Below are positions 1 through 5,876 of a DNA stretch of 6,541 bases, in pieces. This stretch comes from an uncultured Tolumonas sp. (GTDB taxonomy: Bacteria; Pseudomonadota; Gammaproteobacteria; Enterobacterales; Aeromonadaceae), in assembly GCA_903931645.1 (NCBI GenBank), contig CAIZDF010000692.1, forward strand, positions 1-6,541, read 5' to 3'. The position numbers and the translations under genes were made by a program. The notes beneath the pieces were generated by a model. It ran no database searches. It saw only the letters and a program-made list of their open reading frames with translations, and was not told the origin of the DNA. Each line of letters opens with the position of its first letter. Position 1 is the first letter of the stretch.

Positions 1-171
1 ATGCTGACTGCGGGTGGTTCTGTTTAGCAATCGCACACCTAAGTGCTGCTCCAGCATGCGCACATTTTTCCCAACAAGCTGTGGTGACATTTGCAAGGCA
101 TCAGCTGCCGCAGAAAATGAGCCTAGCTCTACGGCTTTTACAAACACAGCCATGCTGAATAAACGATCCAT
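1..171 (-). CDS. LysR-family transcriptional regulator, N-terminal part (runs off the left edge)
   Basis: Reading the minus strand from an ATG at 171-169 gives 57 uninterrupted codons to the window edge. The product starts [20 protein letters not shown] and ends with [10 protein letters not shown]. This is the classic N-terminal winged helix-turn-helix of LysR regulators: the 'F..V.E.GSFSAAA..L..S' block, then a recognition helix, then 'LE..LG..LLNRTTR'. The start is supported by a GGAGAAAGGA Shine-Dalgarno stretch immediately upstream. The effector-binding domain lies outside the window. It is transcribed away from the oxidoreductase gene at 421, the usual arrangement of a LysR regulator and its target, so regulation of that gene is likely but inferred. 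It is not a close copy of the LysR protein at the other end of the window. Confidence 0.9.
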   Translation of the reverse strand, partial: MDRLFSMAVFVKAVELGSFSAAADALQMSPQLVGKNVRMLEQHLGVRLLNRTTRSQH

Positions 172-207
172 TCCTTTCTCCACATCACATTGGGTGCAAG
201 TTCATGC

Positions 208-219
208 AACGGCACCGTT
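208..219. repeat. Short imperfect palindrome in the LysR leader
   Basis: AACGG and CCGTT arms flank a 2-nt centre (AACGGCACCGTT), 37-48 nt upstream of the minus-strand LysR start. It could be a binding site for a regulator in the divergent promoter region, but a 5-bp arm can occur by chance. Confidence 0.25.
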
Positions 220-329
220 CACGGGCAATCTCAGACTGAAATCAATTCACCATAAAGGAACTGATCATTGGGATAAATAGCCGAAATGTTTCCACATTAA
301 CAACAAAATGTTTTCAATTGCATTGGAAA

Positions 330-353
330 TGATTCATTACAAGTGTTGAATCA
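330..353. promoter_or_regulatory. Candidate LysR-type operator in the left divergent region
   Basis: Perfect 7-bp arms TGATTCA (330-336) and TGAATCA (347-353) are separated by 10 nt. The site lies in the 249-nt gap between the diverging LysR gene and the oxidoreductase gene. Its centre is about 57 nt upstream of the start point predicted from the weak promoter at 364-392. LysR regulators usually bind such dyads around -65 of their target promoter, so size and placement fit. Binding is inferred only. Confidence 0.4.
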
Positions 354-363
354 AGATGAATAT

Positions 364-392
364 TTATCCATTCCAGCCTTCCTTTTTATAGT
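364..392 (+). promoter_or_regulatory. Weak candidate promoter of the left oxidoreductase gene
   Basis: A TATAGT -10-like hexamer (387-392) lies 17 nt downstream of a poor -35 match, TTATCC (364-369). A weak -35 is typical of activator-dependent promoters. The predicted RNA would begin near 399, about 20 nt before the ATG. Confidence 0.3.
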
Positions 393-420
393 GATTGCCT
401 ATTCATCGAGGAGAAAAACA

Positions 421-1047
421 ATGCAAGTCGCAATTATTGGCACAGGAAATATGGGTTCAGGTCTGGCATCTATTCTTGCTCAGTCAACACATGAAGTAAC
501 GATTGGCAGCCGCGATATGGCGAAAGCCGCCACGCTGGCCTCACAAATTGGTCATGGTGTAGTCGGTGGTGATATTGAAGCGGCAGTAAAAATGGCTGAT
601 ATCGTCATTCTGGCAATCCCATTCCCTTTTGCAGAAGAAACGCTGAAAGCAGCCGGTGATCTGTCGAAGAAAATCCTCATCGATATCTCAAACCCCATTA
701 CGCCTGATTTTCAGGGTCTGTTAGTGGGCCACACCACGTCCGCTGCAGAAGAGATCCAGAAATTGGCCCCACAGGCGAAGGTCGTAAAAGCGTTTAACAC
801 TATTTTTGCGCAGTTATTACCAAGCGAAGCGCGTGCAGGAAAAACGCTGCAGGTTTTCGTTGCCGCTGATAATGCGGATGCAAAAGCAGAGGTTTCAACA
901 TTAGTACAATCGTTGGGATTCGATGCAATCGATGCTGGTCCATTAAGTAACAGCCGATTCATTGAGCCAATCGGCGAAATGAATATTCACTTTGGCTATT
1001 TCTTAGGTTGGGGCCCCGTATCAGCACCGATGTGGCCACGCGGTTAA
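421..1047 (+). CDS. NAD(P)-binding oxidoreductase, F420-dependent NADP reductase-like (COG2085 type)
   Basis: This 208-residue protein begins MQVAIIGTGNMGSG. The Rossmann GxGxxG motif sits at residues 7-12, and Ser30-Arg31 at the end of the second strand is a pair typical of enzymes that bind the 2'-phosphate of NADP. Further family blocks are SNPIT (90-94), GHTTSAAE (103-110) and VVKAFNT (121-127). I chose the ATG at 421 over a TTG at 343 because the Rossmann strand must start at the N-terminus and GAGGAG (408-413) sits 7 nt upstream. The family is named after archaeal and actinobacterial F420:NADP reductases, but proteobacterial members generally act without F420 and their substrates are mostly unknown. 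It diverges from a LysR gene and is a paralogue of the gene at 5111-5737, with equal length and the same motifs at the same residues in the N-terminal half. Confidence 0.88.
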   Translation: MQVAIIGTGNMGSGLASILAQSTHEVTIGSRDMAKAATLASQIGHGVVGGDIEAAVKMADIVILAIPFPFAEETLKAAGDLSKKILIDISNPITPDFQGLLVGHTTSAAEEIQKLAPQAKVVKAFNTIFAQLLPSEARAGKTLQVFVAADNADAKAEVSTLVQSLGFDAIDAGPLSNSRFIEPIGEMNIHFGYFLGWGPVSAPMWPRG

Positions 1048-1052
1048 TGCAA

Positions 1053-1080
1053 TTCAGGCATAGCCCCGGTTATGCCTGAA
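1053..1080. terminator. Hairpin after the left oxidoreductase gene, probable terminator
   Basis: TTCAGGCATA (1053-1062) and TATGCCTGAA (1071-1080) form a perfect 10-bp stem with an 8-nt loop, starting 5 nt after the stop codon. There is no proper T-run after it, so it may be a weak or Rho-assisted terminator, or an RNA-stabilising 3' hairpin. Confidence 0.55.
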
Positions 1081-1237
1081 TATCCTAAACGATTTCCAGC
1101 ATACGTTTTGATTGATAGTGCATCCCAGCCACCGAGTTTTCCGTTTGATATTTTAACCACGTTATCCGGTATATTTATTTTGGATTTTCGATGTATTATC
1201 TGTACTACATTGATTTTTTTTGTAGCTGGACAACTTT
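1081..1237. other. AT-rich intergenic stretch with no recognisable gene
   Basis: I see no gene with a credible start here. On the minus strand a frame stays open from about 1235 down to a stop at 1044, but it has no ATG start and its end overlaps both the hairpin and the stop of the oxidoreductase gene. It could be eroded coding DNA or chance. Confidence 0.4.
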
Positions 1238-1369
1238 ATGAGCAGTAATTCGGGATTAATGTCTTTCTTAGGTTCACCAGTACTAGGTATTGCAGCAAAT
1301 TATAGCGATAGCATAGATACAAAAGTTTATTTGATTACCACCAATAGTCAGCCTGAGAACTATACTTAA
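1238..1369 (+). pseudogene. Small ORF, possibly the 5' fragment of a gene cut by the IS1595 element
   Basis: An ATG at 1238 opens a 43-residue frame beginning MSSNSGLMSFLGSPVLGI and ending at a TAA (1367-1369). I do not recognise it. The stop falls in TTAATTAA (1366-1373), within the DNA just upstream of the transposase gene where the left end of the IS should lie. The reading frame may therefore have been truncated by the insertion. The ribosome binding site is poor. It could also be a genuine small protein or a chance ORF. Confidence 0.25.
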
Positions 1370-1372
1370 TTA

Positions 1373-1385
1373 AATCAGACTGATT
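1373..1385. repeat. Palindrome abutting the transposase ribosome binding site
   Basis: AATCAG (1373-1378) and CTGATT (1380-1385) are perfect inverted arms around one base. The Shine-Dalgarno GAGGA (1386-1390) begins at the next nucleotide. It may be part of the transposase-binding terminal sequence or an operator. Confidence 0.35.
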
Positions 1386-1398
1386 GAGGACATTCACC

Positions 1399-2343
1399 AT
1401 GTCCAGAAACAAAGTCCAGTTTCAAAAAAGCATCAGTATTCATTCGTTTATCGCCAAATTTGGAACAGAAGAACAATGCAGAAAACATCTGTTTTCATTA
1501 CGCTGGCCAAACGGTTTTCGTTGTCCCTATTGCGGTTATGATCAATATTGCCATCTTAACTCCAGACCTCTGTACCAATGCAATCACTGCCATCATCAGT
1601 CTTCCCTGATTGCGGGGACTCTCTTTGCAGGCACAAAATTACCCCTGACTATCTGGTTTCTTGCTATCTATCTGATCACGCAAGAGAAAAATGGCATCTC
1701 TGCGCTTGAATTATCCCGTGAATTGGGCATTTCTTATAACGCGACTTGGCGGTTAAAGCAGAAAATTATGCAGGCTATGAAGGAGCGCGACGATGAACTT
1801 CCTTTATCTGGCTTTATTCAACTGGATGATGCTTATTGGGGCGGTGTCAAAAAAGGAAAACGAGGCCGAGGTGCCAGTAATAAAAGCCCTTTTGTTGCTG
1901 CCGTTGCCATGAATGAAGAAGGTCATCCAATGAAGATGAGATTCAGCATGGTGACAGGTTTCCGTAAAGGCGAAATCAGGGATTGGGCTTCGCATCATAT
2001 TGAGTCTGCATCCTTGGTTATCTCTGATGGATTATCCTGTTTTAACGCGATTGAATCAGCAGATAGCCACCATTTGAAAATAGTGACTGGCGGCGGTGCT
2101 GCCAGCGTGAAATTGCCTTATTTTACTTGGGTTAACACGATGATAAGTAACGTTAAAAACGCTATGCACGGCACTTACCATGCAATCAAGAGAAAGCATT
2201 TACCGCGATATCTCGGTGAATTTTGCTATAAATTCAATCGTCGATATGACATGGCAGGAATGCTGACGCAATTATTAACCGATTGTATAAAAACATCTGC
2301 GATGCCCGCGAGATTGTTGAAATTGGCTGAGGTTCGGTGGTAA
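1399..2343 (+). CDS. IS1595-family transposase (ISXO2-like DDE domain)
   Basis: This 314-residue transposase catalyses excision and insertion of its element. An N-terminal zinc ribbon is visible as CPYC (42-45) and CNHC (61-64). A helix-turn-helix-like segment follows around residues 100-125 (ISALELSRELGISYNATWRL). The catalytic domain has Asp143 or Asp144 in QLDDAYWGG, Asp210 in VISDG, and an Asn at the third position (ISNVK, Asn251), as in IS1595 subgroups that use Asn instead of Glu. The C-terminal FNRRYDMAGML...RLLKLAE block is typical of the family end, so the protein looks full length and intact. The start at ATG 1399 is preferred over TTG 1384 because TTGAGGA lies 8 nt upstream. The stop overlaps the start of the next gene by 7 nt, which is unusual for an IS. 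Confidence 0.92.
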   Translation: MSRNKVQFQKSISIHSFIAKFGTEEQCRKHLFSLRWPNGFRCPYCGYDQYCHLNSRPLYQCNHCHHQSSLIAGTLFAGTKLPLTIWFLAIYLITQEKNGISALELSRELGISYNATWRLKQKIMQAMKERDDELPLSGFIQLDDAYWGGVKKGKRGRGASNKSPFVAAVAMNEEGHPMKMRFSMVTGFRKGEIRDWASHHIESASLVISDGLSCFNAIESADSHHLKIVTGGGAASVKLPYFTWVNTMISNVKNAMHGTYHAIKRKHLPRYLGEFCYKFNRRYDMAGMLTQLLTDCIKTSAMPARLLKLAEVRW

Positions 2344-2924
2344 TCAAAAAAGTTTATGTCTGTGGCGTTGATATTCTGGATAATGACAACTTAATTCTGA
2401 CATTTCCGAAAGGCCATCAGTTATCCAGCGGCGACAGAGTAACAATTCATCTGGATAACAGAACTGGAATAGATGAGTATGATGCAGATTTACATGTATA
2501 CCGGGGTTCATATAAAGGCCAAGTCACACAAGTATCTGCAAATAGAGTTTATGTTATCCCCGTTCAATTTGAACTATGGTACGGTAATAAAATCGTCTAT
2601 AGCTATGCAATGGATAATTATCAACATCCAACAGATAATCGTAAACCAAATAGCTTACCGATTACACCGTTAACATCTTTACCCATTCCTGATTTACTTG
2701 AAGCAGAAAATAAGATCGGTGTTTTGGTTACTCAAGCTATCGGTCAACCCCACACTACCGTAATGGCATTTCTCTCATCTGAAGAAGACGACATCTTTTT
2801 CATCACATTTCCAGAAACATTTAAATCTAAATTACTCAAGAAAAATCATCATTGCCATTTTGCCATTGATTCAAGAGCTGTTTTTACGTATACACATGCT
2901 CATAGACAGGATCTTAAGAGATAA
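2337..2924 (+). pseudogene. Flavin split-barrel (pyridoxamine-phosphate-oxidase-like) protein, 3' end cut off by the IS4 element
   Basis: The frame starts at GTG 2337 inside the last codons of the transposase gene, with GAGG (2329-2332) 4 nt upstream. The N-terminal part (residues about 1-95) is beta-rich and unfamiliar to me, with a 'SGDRVTIHLDNR' stretch. From about residue 120 it resembles the FMN-binding split barrel of pyridoxamine 5'-phosphate oxidase-like proteins: KIGVLVT..IGQPHTTVMAFL, then DDIFFITFPETFKSKLL and FAIDSRAVFTY. These are the usual strand-turn-strand blocks that hold the flavin phosphate. Native sequence ends at residue 188 (position 2900); the last seven residues and the stop come from the left inverted repeat of the IS4 element. 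Such proteins normally continue for several tens of residues to close the barrel, so this copy is probably inactive. No continuation is found after the IS. It could be host-derived or IS cargo. Confidence 0.62.
2901..2919 (+). repeat. Left inverted repeat of the IS4-family element
   Basis: CATAGACAGGATCTTAAGA matches the reverse complement of the right end (CATAGACTGGACCTTAAGA) at 17 of 19 positions. The match may extend outward by a further TGC with one mismatch, to 2898. This end contains a GATC (Dam) site at 2910-2913, which the other end lacks. Confidence 0.85.
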
Positions 2925-2997
2925 GTCTTTATTTCAGATAGAAAAATGGCTCCATTTATGATCAGATAATCGTCGCCAAACTCTTCTCTCATCAACC

Positions 2998-4275
2998 ATG
3001 AAGCCGATGACGATTATCTCCTTAAAACACCAACTATCGCAATTCTTCTGTCCAGACTTTATGACCAGAACCGCCAGACACACTGGCTTCTTAAAACGTG
3101 AACGGACCATTGAACCTCAATCGTTAGTCTTGAGTCTGATTGCTGCTCTCAGTAAAGGGAATTGTCATGCTATCGCCGATCTTCATCGACAATTCAATGG
3201 GATGAGCCTCAGTGAAAAACAGTTTGTGGCTTATAAGCCCTTTCATAATCAATTACGAAAGCCAGCGTTTGCATTATTGATGCAGAAGCTAACCGAATTT
3301 GCGATTGGGCAGTTTGTTCGGGCACTGAAAGCAAAGTTGCACACCAAACTCGACTGTTTTGACGATATTCTCTTACAAGATGGCAGTTCTTTTCGCGTTC
3401 ATGATGGGTTAGCGGACGTCTTCCCCAGCCGGTTTCCGACTCATCCCGCCGCGATTGAATGCCATATGACGTTGTCGCTCAAACATCAAATGCCGAAAAC
3501 CATGACTATCACTGCCGATACAGCCTCAGAGCGGGCGTATTTGCCGAAAACTGAACTGATGCGCAATAAGTTACTGCTGGCAGATGCCGGGTATGTAGAC
3601 TTCAACTATTTCAGTCAGTTATCTGAGCATGGCGGTTCATTCATCGTCAGAGGCGGTAAAAACCTTAATCCAGTGATAATCGAAGCACGCAATGGTCAAG
3701 GTCGGCTATTACCCAAACTAGCCGGTCTGAAACTCAAAGAAATCGACCGAAAAACGAATCGCTCAGAGGTTTTGGACTTAAAAATCAAGCGAGGAGCGGA
3801 TGAATTCCGATTAGTCCGTCGTTGGTTTGCCGAAGAAAAACGATTTTGTATCTGGGTCACCAATTTACCCGCCACGGAGTGGTCAGCAGATGAGATCATG
3901 ATGATTTATCGGTGTCGCTGGCAAGTTGAGTTACTGTTTAAAGAGTTGAAATCCGATACCAACTGGCGACGTTTTGCCACGAGTCAACAGGCCATAATGG
4001 AAGGCTTAGTTTGGGCCAGTTTGCTGGCGCTGATCATCCGTAGATACATCGCGATGCAAAGTCTGCCATCTGCTTCAGTCTATAAAGCAGGGAAAAATGT
4101 CGATGTCTGGTTATTACCGATATTGGAAGCTTATATTCATCAGGCATGGTCGGAAATAACAGTCCGGCTGGAATGGGCTTTGTTATATATATCAAAGAAC
4201 GCGAAAAAATCACAACAAAGAAAAGCCAAGAAAAATAGGACCTTAGATGGAATTTTTGAAATGTTTAATTCTTAA
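2998..4275 (+). CDS. IS4-family transposase
   Basis: This 425-residue DDE transposase has Asp128 in LLQDGSSF, Asp196 in LLLADAGYVD and Glu311 in the C-terminal signature. That signature is the IS4-family Y-(2)-R-(3)-E-(6)-K motif, complete here as Tyr304, Arg307, Glu311 and Lys318 (YRCRWQVELLFKELK). The N-terminal region carries RERTIEPQSLVLSLIAAL, typical of the family's DNA-binding part. A beta-strand insert lies between the second Asp and the Glu, and the tail is very basic (KNAKKSQQRKAKKNR). All catalytic residues are present and the length is normal, so it may be active. The ATG at 2998 has no good ribosome binding site, in keeping with the low expression usual for transposases. A GATC (2960-2963) lies in the leader. 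Confidence 0.93.
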   Translation: MKPMTIISLKHQLSQFFCPDFMTRTARHTGFLKRERTIEPQSLVLSLIAALSKGNCHAIADLHRQFNGMSLSEKQFVAYKPFHNQLRKPAFALLMQKLTEFAIGQFVRALKAKLHTKLDCFDDILLQDGSSFRVHDGLADVFPSRFPTHPAAIECHMTLSLKHQMPKTMTITADTASERAYLPKTELMRNKLLLADAGYVDFNYFSQLSEHGGSFIVRGGKNLNPVIIEARNGQGRLLPKLAGLKLKEIDRKTNRSEVLDLKIKRGADEFRLVRRWFAEEKRFCIWVTNLPATEWSADEIMMIYRCRWQVELLFKELKSDTNWRRFATSQQAIMEGLVWASLLALIIRRYIAMQSLPSASVYKAGKNVDVWLLPILEAYIHQAWSEITVRLEWALLYISKNAKKSQQRKAKKNRTLDGIFEMFNS

Positions 4276-4288
4276 GGTCCAGTCTATG
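4270..4288 (-). repeat. Right inverted repeat of the IS4-family element
   Basis: TCTTAAGGTCCAGTCTATG is the inverted partner of the left end at 2901-2919, with two mismatches. It includes the transposase stop codon TAA at 4273-4275. Confidence 0.85.
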
Positions 4289-4429
4289 TGCAGGCACTAA
4301 TATCTAAGGTCTCAGGCGCGAATTAATATTTTTCATAACGATGGCATAGCAATAGATATTCTTTTGTAAGCAAATATTGATACGCAGCCTCAGAAGACAA
4401 ATTGTGTGAATGGATATGGCGTTCACGTT
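4289..4429. other. Intergenic DNA right of the IS, no gene seen
   Basis: This is AT-rich and without an ORF worth reporting. It should contain the right flank of the IS target but shows no continuation of the split-barrel gene: in the extended frame a stop follows after three codons. ATCTAAGGTC at 4302-4311 is a perfect inverted copy of GACCTTAGAT at 4239-4248 inside the IS. Confidence 0.5.
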
Positions 4430-4462
4430 AAAAAAAGAGTGGTCGACACGACCACTCTTTTT
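4430..4462. terminator. Strong bidirectional Rho-independent terminator
   Basis: A 14-bp perfect stem (4432-4445 with 4449-4462) closes on a 3-nt ACA loop. Its GC-rich core is GAGTGGTCG/CGACCACTC, with A and T runs on either side. Read on the minus strand it gives a stem followed by a run of Ts, placed 7 nt after the stop codon of the SnoaL-like gene. Read on the plus strand it ends in TTTTT and would also stop transcripts coming out of the IS4 element. Confidence 0.92.
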
Positions 4463-4469
4463 CAATCAG

Positions 4470-5054
4470 TTATTGAGCCAAACCGATCTGCTTCATGAAA
4501 GACAGGTTATCCCACATTAACCACTCTTCATCCATCACGCCTTTTTTGTTCCAGTGACCAATCGTCACCATGCCTATTTTGAAACTCTTACCAGTTGCAG
4601 GAAGCGTTTTACCTTCCCCGATAGGCATTGGTTTTGAGAATGAGCCTTCAATGGTGCCTGACACCGCCGTCCATTCACCGGAGGCAATACGAATAGGATG
4701 TTCTTTGATCTTAGTATCAGGCGCAAACACAAACATTGGTTTGAGTTCTTCAATATGCTTGTCTAAGCCTTTGGTCGTATGTCCGTCTGGATAATGTACG
4801 GTAATGTCTTTCGCATGACTTTTACTCAGTTCATCCCATTTCTGGCCGCTATACACGTTGAAATCCAAATCATCAAAATTAGCTAAGTTATTTTTTTCAA
4901 TATGTCTGGTTTTCGCTATCGCGTTCACTTGTGCTTTGAGTGCTTCAATTTCAGCGCGGTCAGCTGGATTGGTTGTTTTTGATTCCGCTAATGCGGCGGT
5001 GGCCGAGCCAGTCAACATCAGAGCTAAAGCAACCTGGGTCAATTTAATTTTCAT
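4470..5054 (-). CDS. Exported SnoaL-like / NTF2-fold protein ('ester cyclase' family)
   Basis: This is a 194-residue protein. Residues 1-23 are a clear Sec signal peptide: Lys2 and Lys4, a hydrophobic core (VALALMLTGSA), and an A-L-A cleavage motif before Glu24. A short charged helical segment (about 28-50) precedes an NTF2/SnoaL-like domain with HYPDGHTTKGLDKHIEELKP, IASGEWTAVSGTIEGSF and GHWNKKGVMDEEWLMWDNLSF. These match the pattern of predicted ester cyclases. SnoaL itself closes a ring in polyketide synthesis, but most bacterial relatives have no proven reaction; a periplasmic location is inferred from the signal peptide. GGAGA lies 6 nt before the ATG. The gene follows the oxidoreductase gene after 56 nt on the same strand and ends at a strong terminator, so the two probably form an operon. 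Confidence 0.82.
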   Translation of the reverse strand: MKIKLTQVALALMLTGSATAALAESKTTNPADRAEIEALKAQVNAIAKTRHIEKNNLANFDDLDFNVYSGQKWDELSKSHAKDITVHYPDGHTTKGLDKHIEELKPMFVFAPDTKIKEHPIRIASGEWTAVSGTIEGSFSKPMPIGEGKTLPATGKSFKIGMVTIGHWNKKGVMDEEWLMWDNLSFMKQIGLAQ

Positions 5055-5110
5055 ATCCGTTCTCCAAAATAATTAAGTATTAAAAACAATCAGCTAACAA
5101 AATTTCGTCA

Positions 5111-5737
5111 TTACGCTTTGTGAAGCCAAGCTGGCGCGATGTTTGTTCCCAGTCCTGCGCCATAACCGAAATAAATATTTAAGCCTGCCAGCGGTTCCAG
5201 ATAACGTGCATTTTTCAGCGGACCGGCATCAACCACGTTAAAACCCAGCCCTTCGGCAAGGGTTTGTACAGTTTGTTTACTGGTTGCGTCATCAGCGGCC
5301 ACAAACACACTGGCTGTTTGACCATTACCAAAATCTGCACCTTCACTTAAAACCTGTGCAAACAGGGTATTGAATGCTTTAACGACCTTAACGCCCGGTA
5401 AGGCGGCGGCAATTTGTTCGGCAGCTGACGTGTTATGGCCAATAGTGAGCCCCATGTAATCCGCAGTCAGCGGGTTAGTAATATCAATCACCGTTTTGCC
5501 GCTAATATCACCTAGCGAAGTCAGTGCAGGAATGGCGTCATTAAAACTGGTCGCCAACACCTGCAAATCGGCTTGATCTGCAACATCGGCGGTTACCGCA
5601 GTCGCACCATACGCCTGTGCCAATTCTTGTGCTTTGGCTGAGTTTCGACTGGTGATAAAGACATCGTGTCCCGCTTGTGTCAGTTGTTTTACGAATGCAG
5701 AACCCATGTTGCCGGAGCCAATAACTGTAATGTTCAT
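5111..5737 (-). CDS. NAD(P)-binding oxidoreductase, F420-dependent NADP reductase-like (second paralogue)
   Basis: This 208-residue protein begins MNITVIGSGNMGSA, with GxGxxG at residues 7-12 and Ser30-Arg31 for NADP phosphate. TNPLT, GHNTSAAE, VVKAFNT.FAQ, VFVAAD and LGFNVVDAGPL.N.R..EP all recur from the paralogue at 421-1047. The start at 5737 is chosen over an upstream ATG (5773) because GAGG lies 5 nt before it and the Rossmann strand begins there. It is probably the first gene of an operon with the exported SnoaL-like gene, and it diverges from a LysR gene across 139 nt. The substrate is unknown. Identical length and shared motifs make a common origin with the left copy certain, but the divergence shows the duplication or acquisition is old. 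Confidence 0.88.
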   Translation of the reverse strand: MNITVIGSGNMGSAFVKQLTQAGHDVFITSRNSAKAQELAQAYGATAVTADVADQADLQVLATSFNDAIPALTSLGDISGKTVIDITNPLTADYMGLTIGHNTSAAEQIAAALPGVKVVKAFNTLFAQVLSEGADFGNGQTASVFVAADDATSKQTVQTLAEGLGFNVVDAGPLKNARYLEPLAGLNIYFGYGAGLGTNIAPAWLHKA

Positions 5738-5791
5738 AAATACCTCGTCTCTCTCATTTAGTTTGGGTGTCATCTGAAGTGGATGACCTTG

Positions 5792-5820
5792 TTGCTTATA
5801 TTAGTTGTAATAATTAATAT
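5792..5820 (+). promoter_or_regulatory. Candidate promoter of the right LysR gene
   Basis: TTGCTT (5792-5797) and TAATAT (5815-5820) are spaced by exactly 17 nt and would start RNA near 5827, about 50 nt before the ATG. The -35 match is partial. Confidence 0.4.
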
Positions 5821-5822
5821 AA
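5796..5822. promoter_or_regulatory. Candidate LysR operator: 8-bp inverted repeat with 11-nt spacer
   Basis: TTATATTA (5796-5803) and TAATATAA (5815-5822) are perfect inverted arms separated by 11 nt. They sit between the diverging oxidoreductase and LysR genes and overlap the candidate LysR promoter. Size and placement fit a LysR-type site (T-N11-A) that would allow autoregulation and control of the divergent operon. The arms are all A/T, so chance is not excluded. Confidence 0.5.
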
Positions 5823-5876
5823 AAAGCACACAACCAGAAAGATACTATTACTGTTTATGTAACAATTGAGGTGGGC

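Larger units (their letters stand above)
1361..2343 (+). mobile_element. IS1595-family insertion sequence, right end not resolved
   Basis: The element is defined by its transposase gene. The left end probably lies near 1361, in the TATACTTAATTAAATCAG stretch just before the ribosome binding site, but I could not confirm it. No reverse complement of that stretch is visible anywhere downstream to the window's right-hand module. Either the right end was lost, or the element extends past the transposase and its partner was removed when the IS4 element arrived. The boundaries given are therefore minimal. Confidence 0.5.
2901..4288 (+). mobile_element. Complete IS4-family insertion sequence, about 1.39 kb
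   Basis: An intact 425-codon IS4-type transposase gene is bounded by 19-bp imperfect inverted repeats at 2901-2919 and 4270-4288. The transposase stop codon lies inside the right repeat. IS4-family elements normally leave short direct repeats of the target, but the flanks (ACACATGCT on the left, TGCAGGCAC on the right) do not match. The flanks therefore appear to have been joined by a later deletion or recombination. The element interrupts the flavin split-barrel gene. Confidence 0.85.

Noticed and set aside
14..280. Plus-strand 88-codon frame at the left edge
   Set aside because: It lies opposite the LysR N-terminus, which has a clear family match and ribosome binding site on the minus strand.
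343..420. Upstream TTG extension of the left oxidoreductase
   Set aside because: It would add 26 residues before the Rossmann strand, and the ATG at 421 has the good ribosome binding site.
1044..1235. Minus-strand open frame of about 63 residues after the left oxidoreductase gene
   Set aside because: It has no ATG start or ribosome binding site and overlaps the hairpin and the oxidoreductase stop. A remnant of a gene is possible but cannot be supported.
2473..2673. Plus-strand 66-codon frame inside the split-barrel gene
   Set aside because: It is an alternative-frame shadow without protein-like features; the longer frame matches a known fold.
1361..4288. The two insertion sequences as one composite transposon
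   Set aside because: They belong to different families with unrelated ends, so they cannot act together as a composite element.
4570..5076. Plus-strand frames across the SnoaL-like gene
   Set aside because: They are antisense shadows of a gene with a signal peptide, family motifs, ribosome binding site and terminator.
5738..5773. Upstream ATG extension of the right oxidoreductase
   Set aside because: The paralogue starts at the equivalent of 5737, the Rossmann motif needs that start, and GAGG precedes it.
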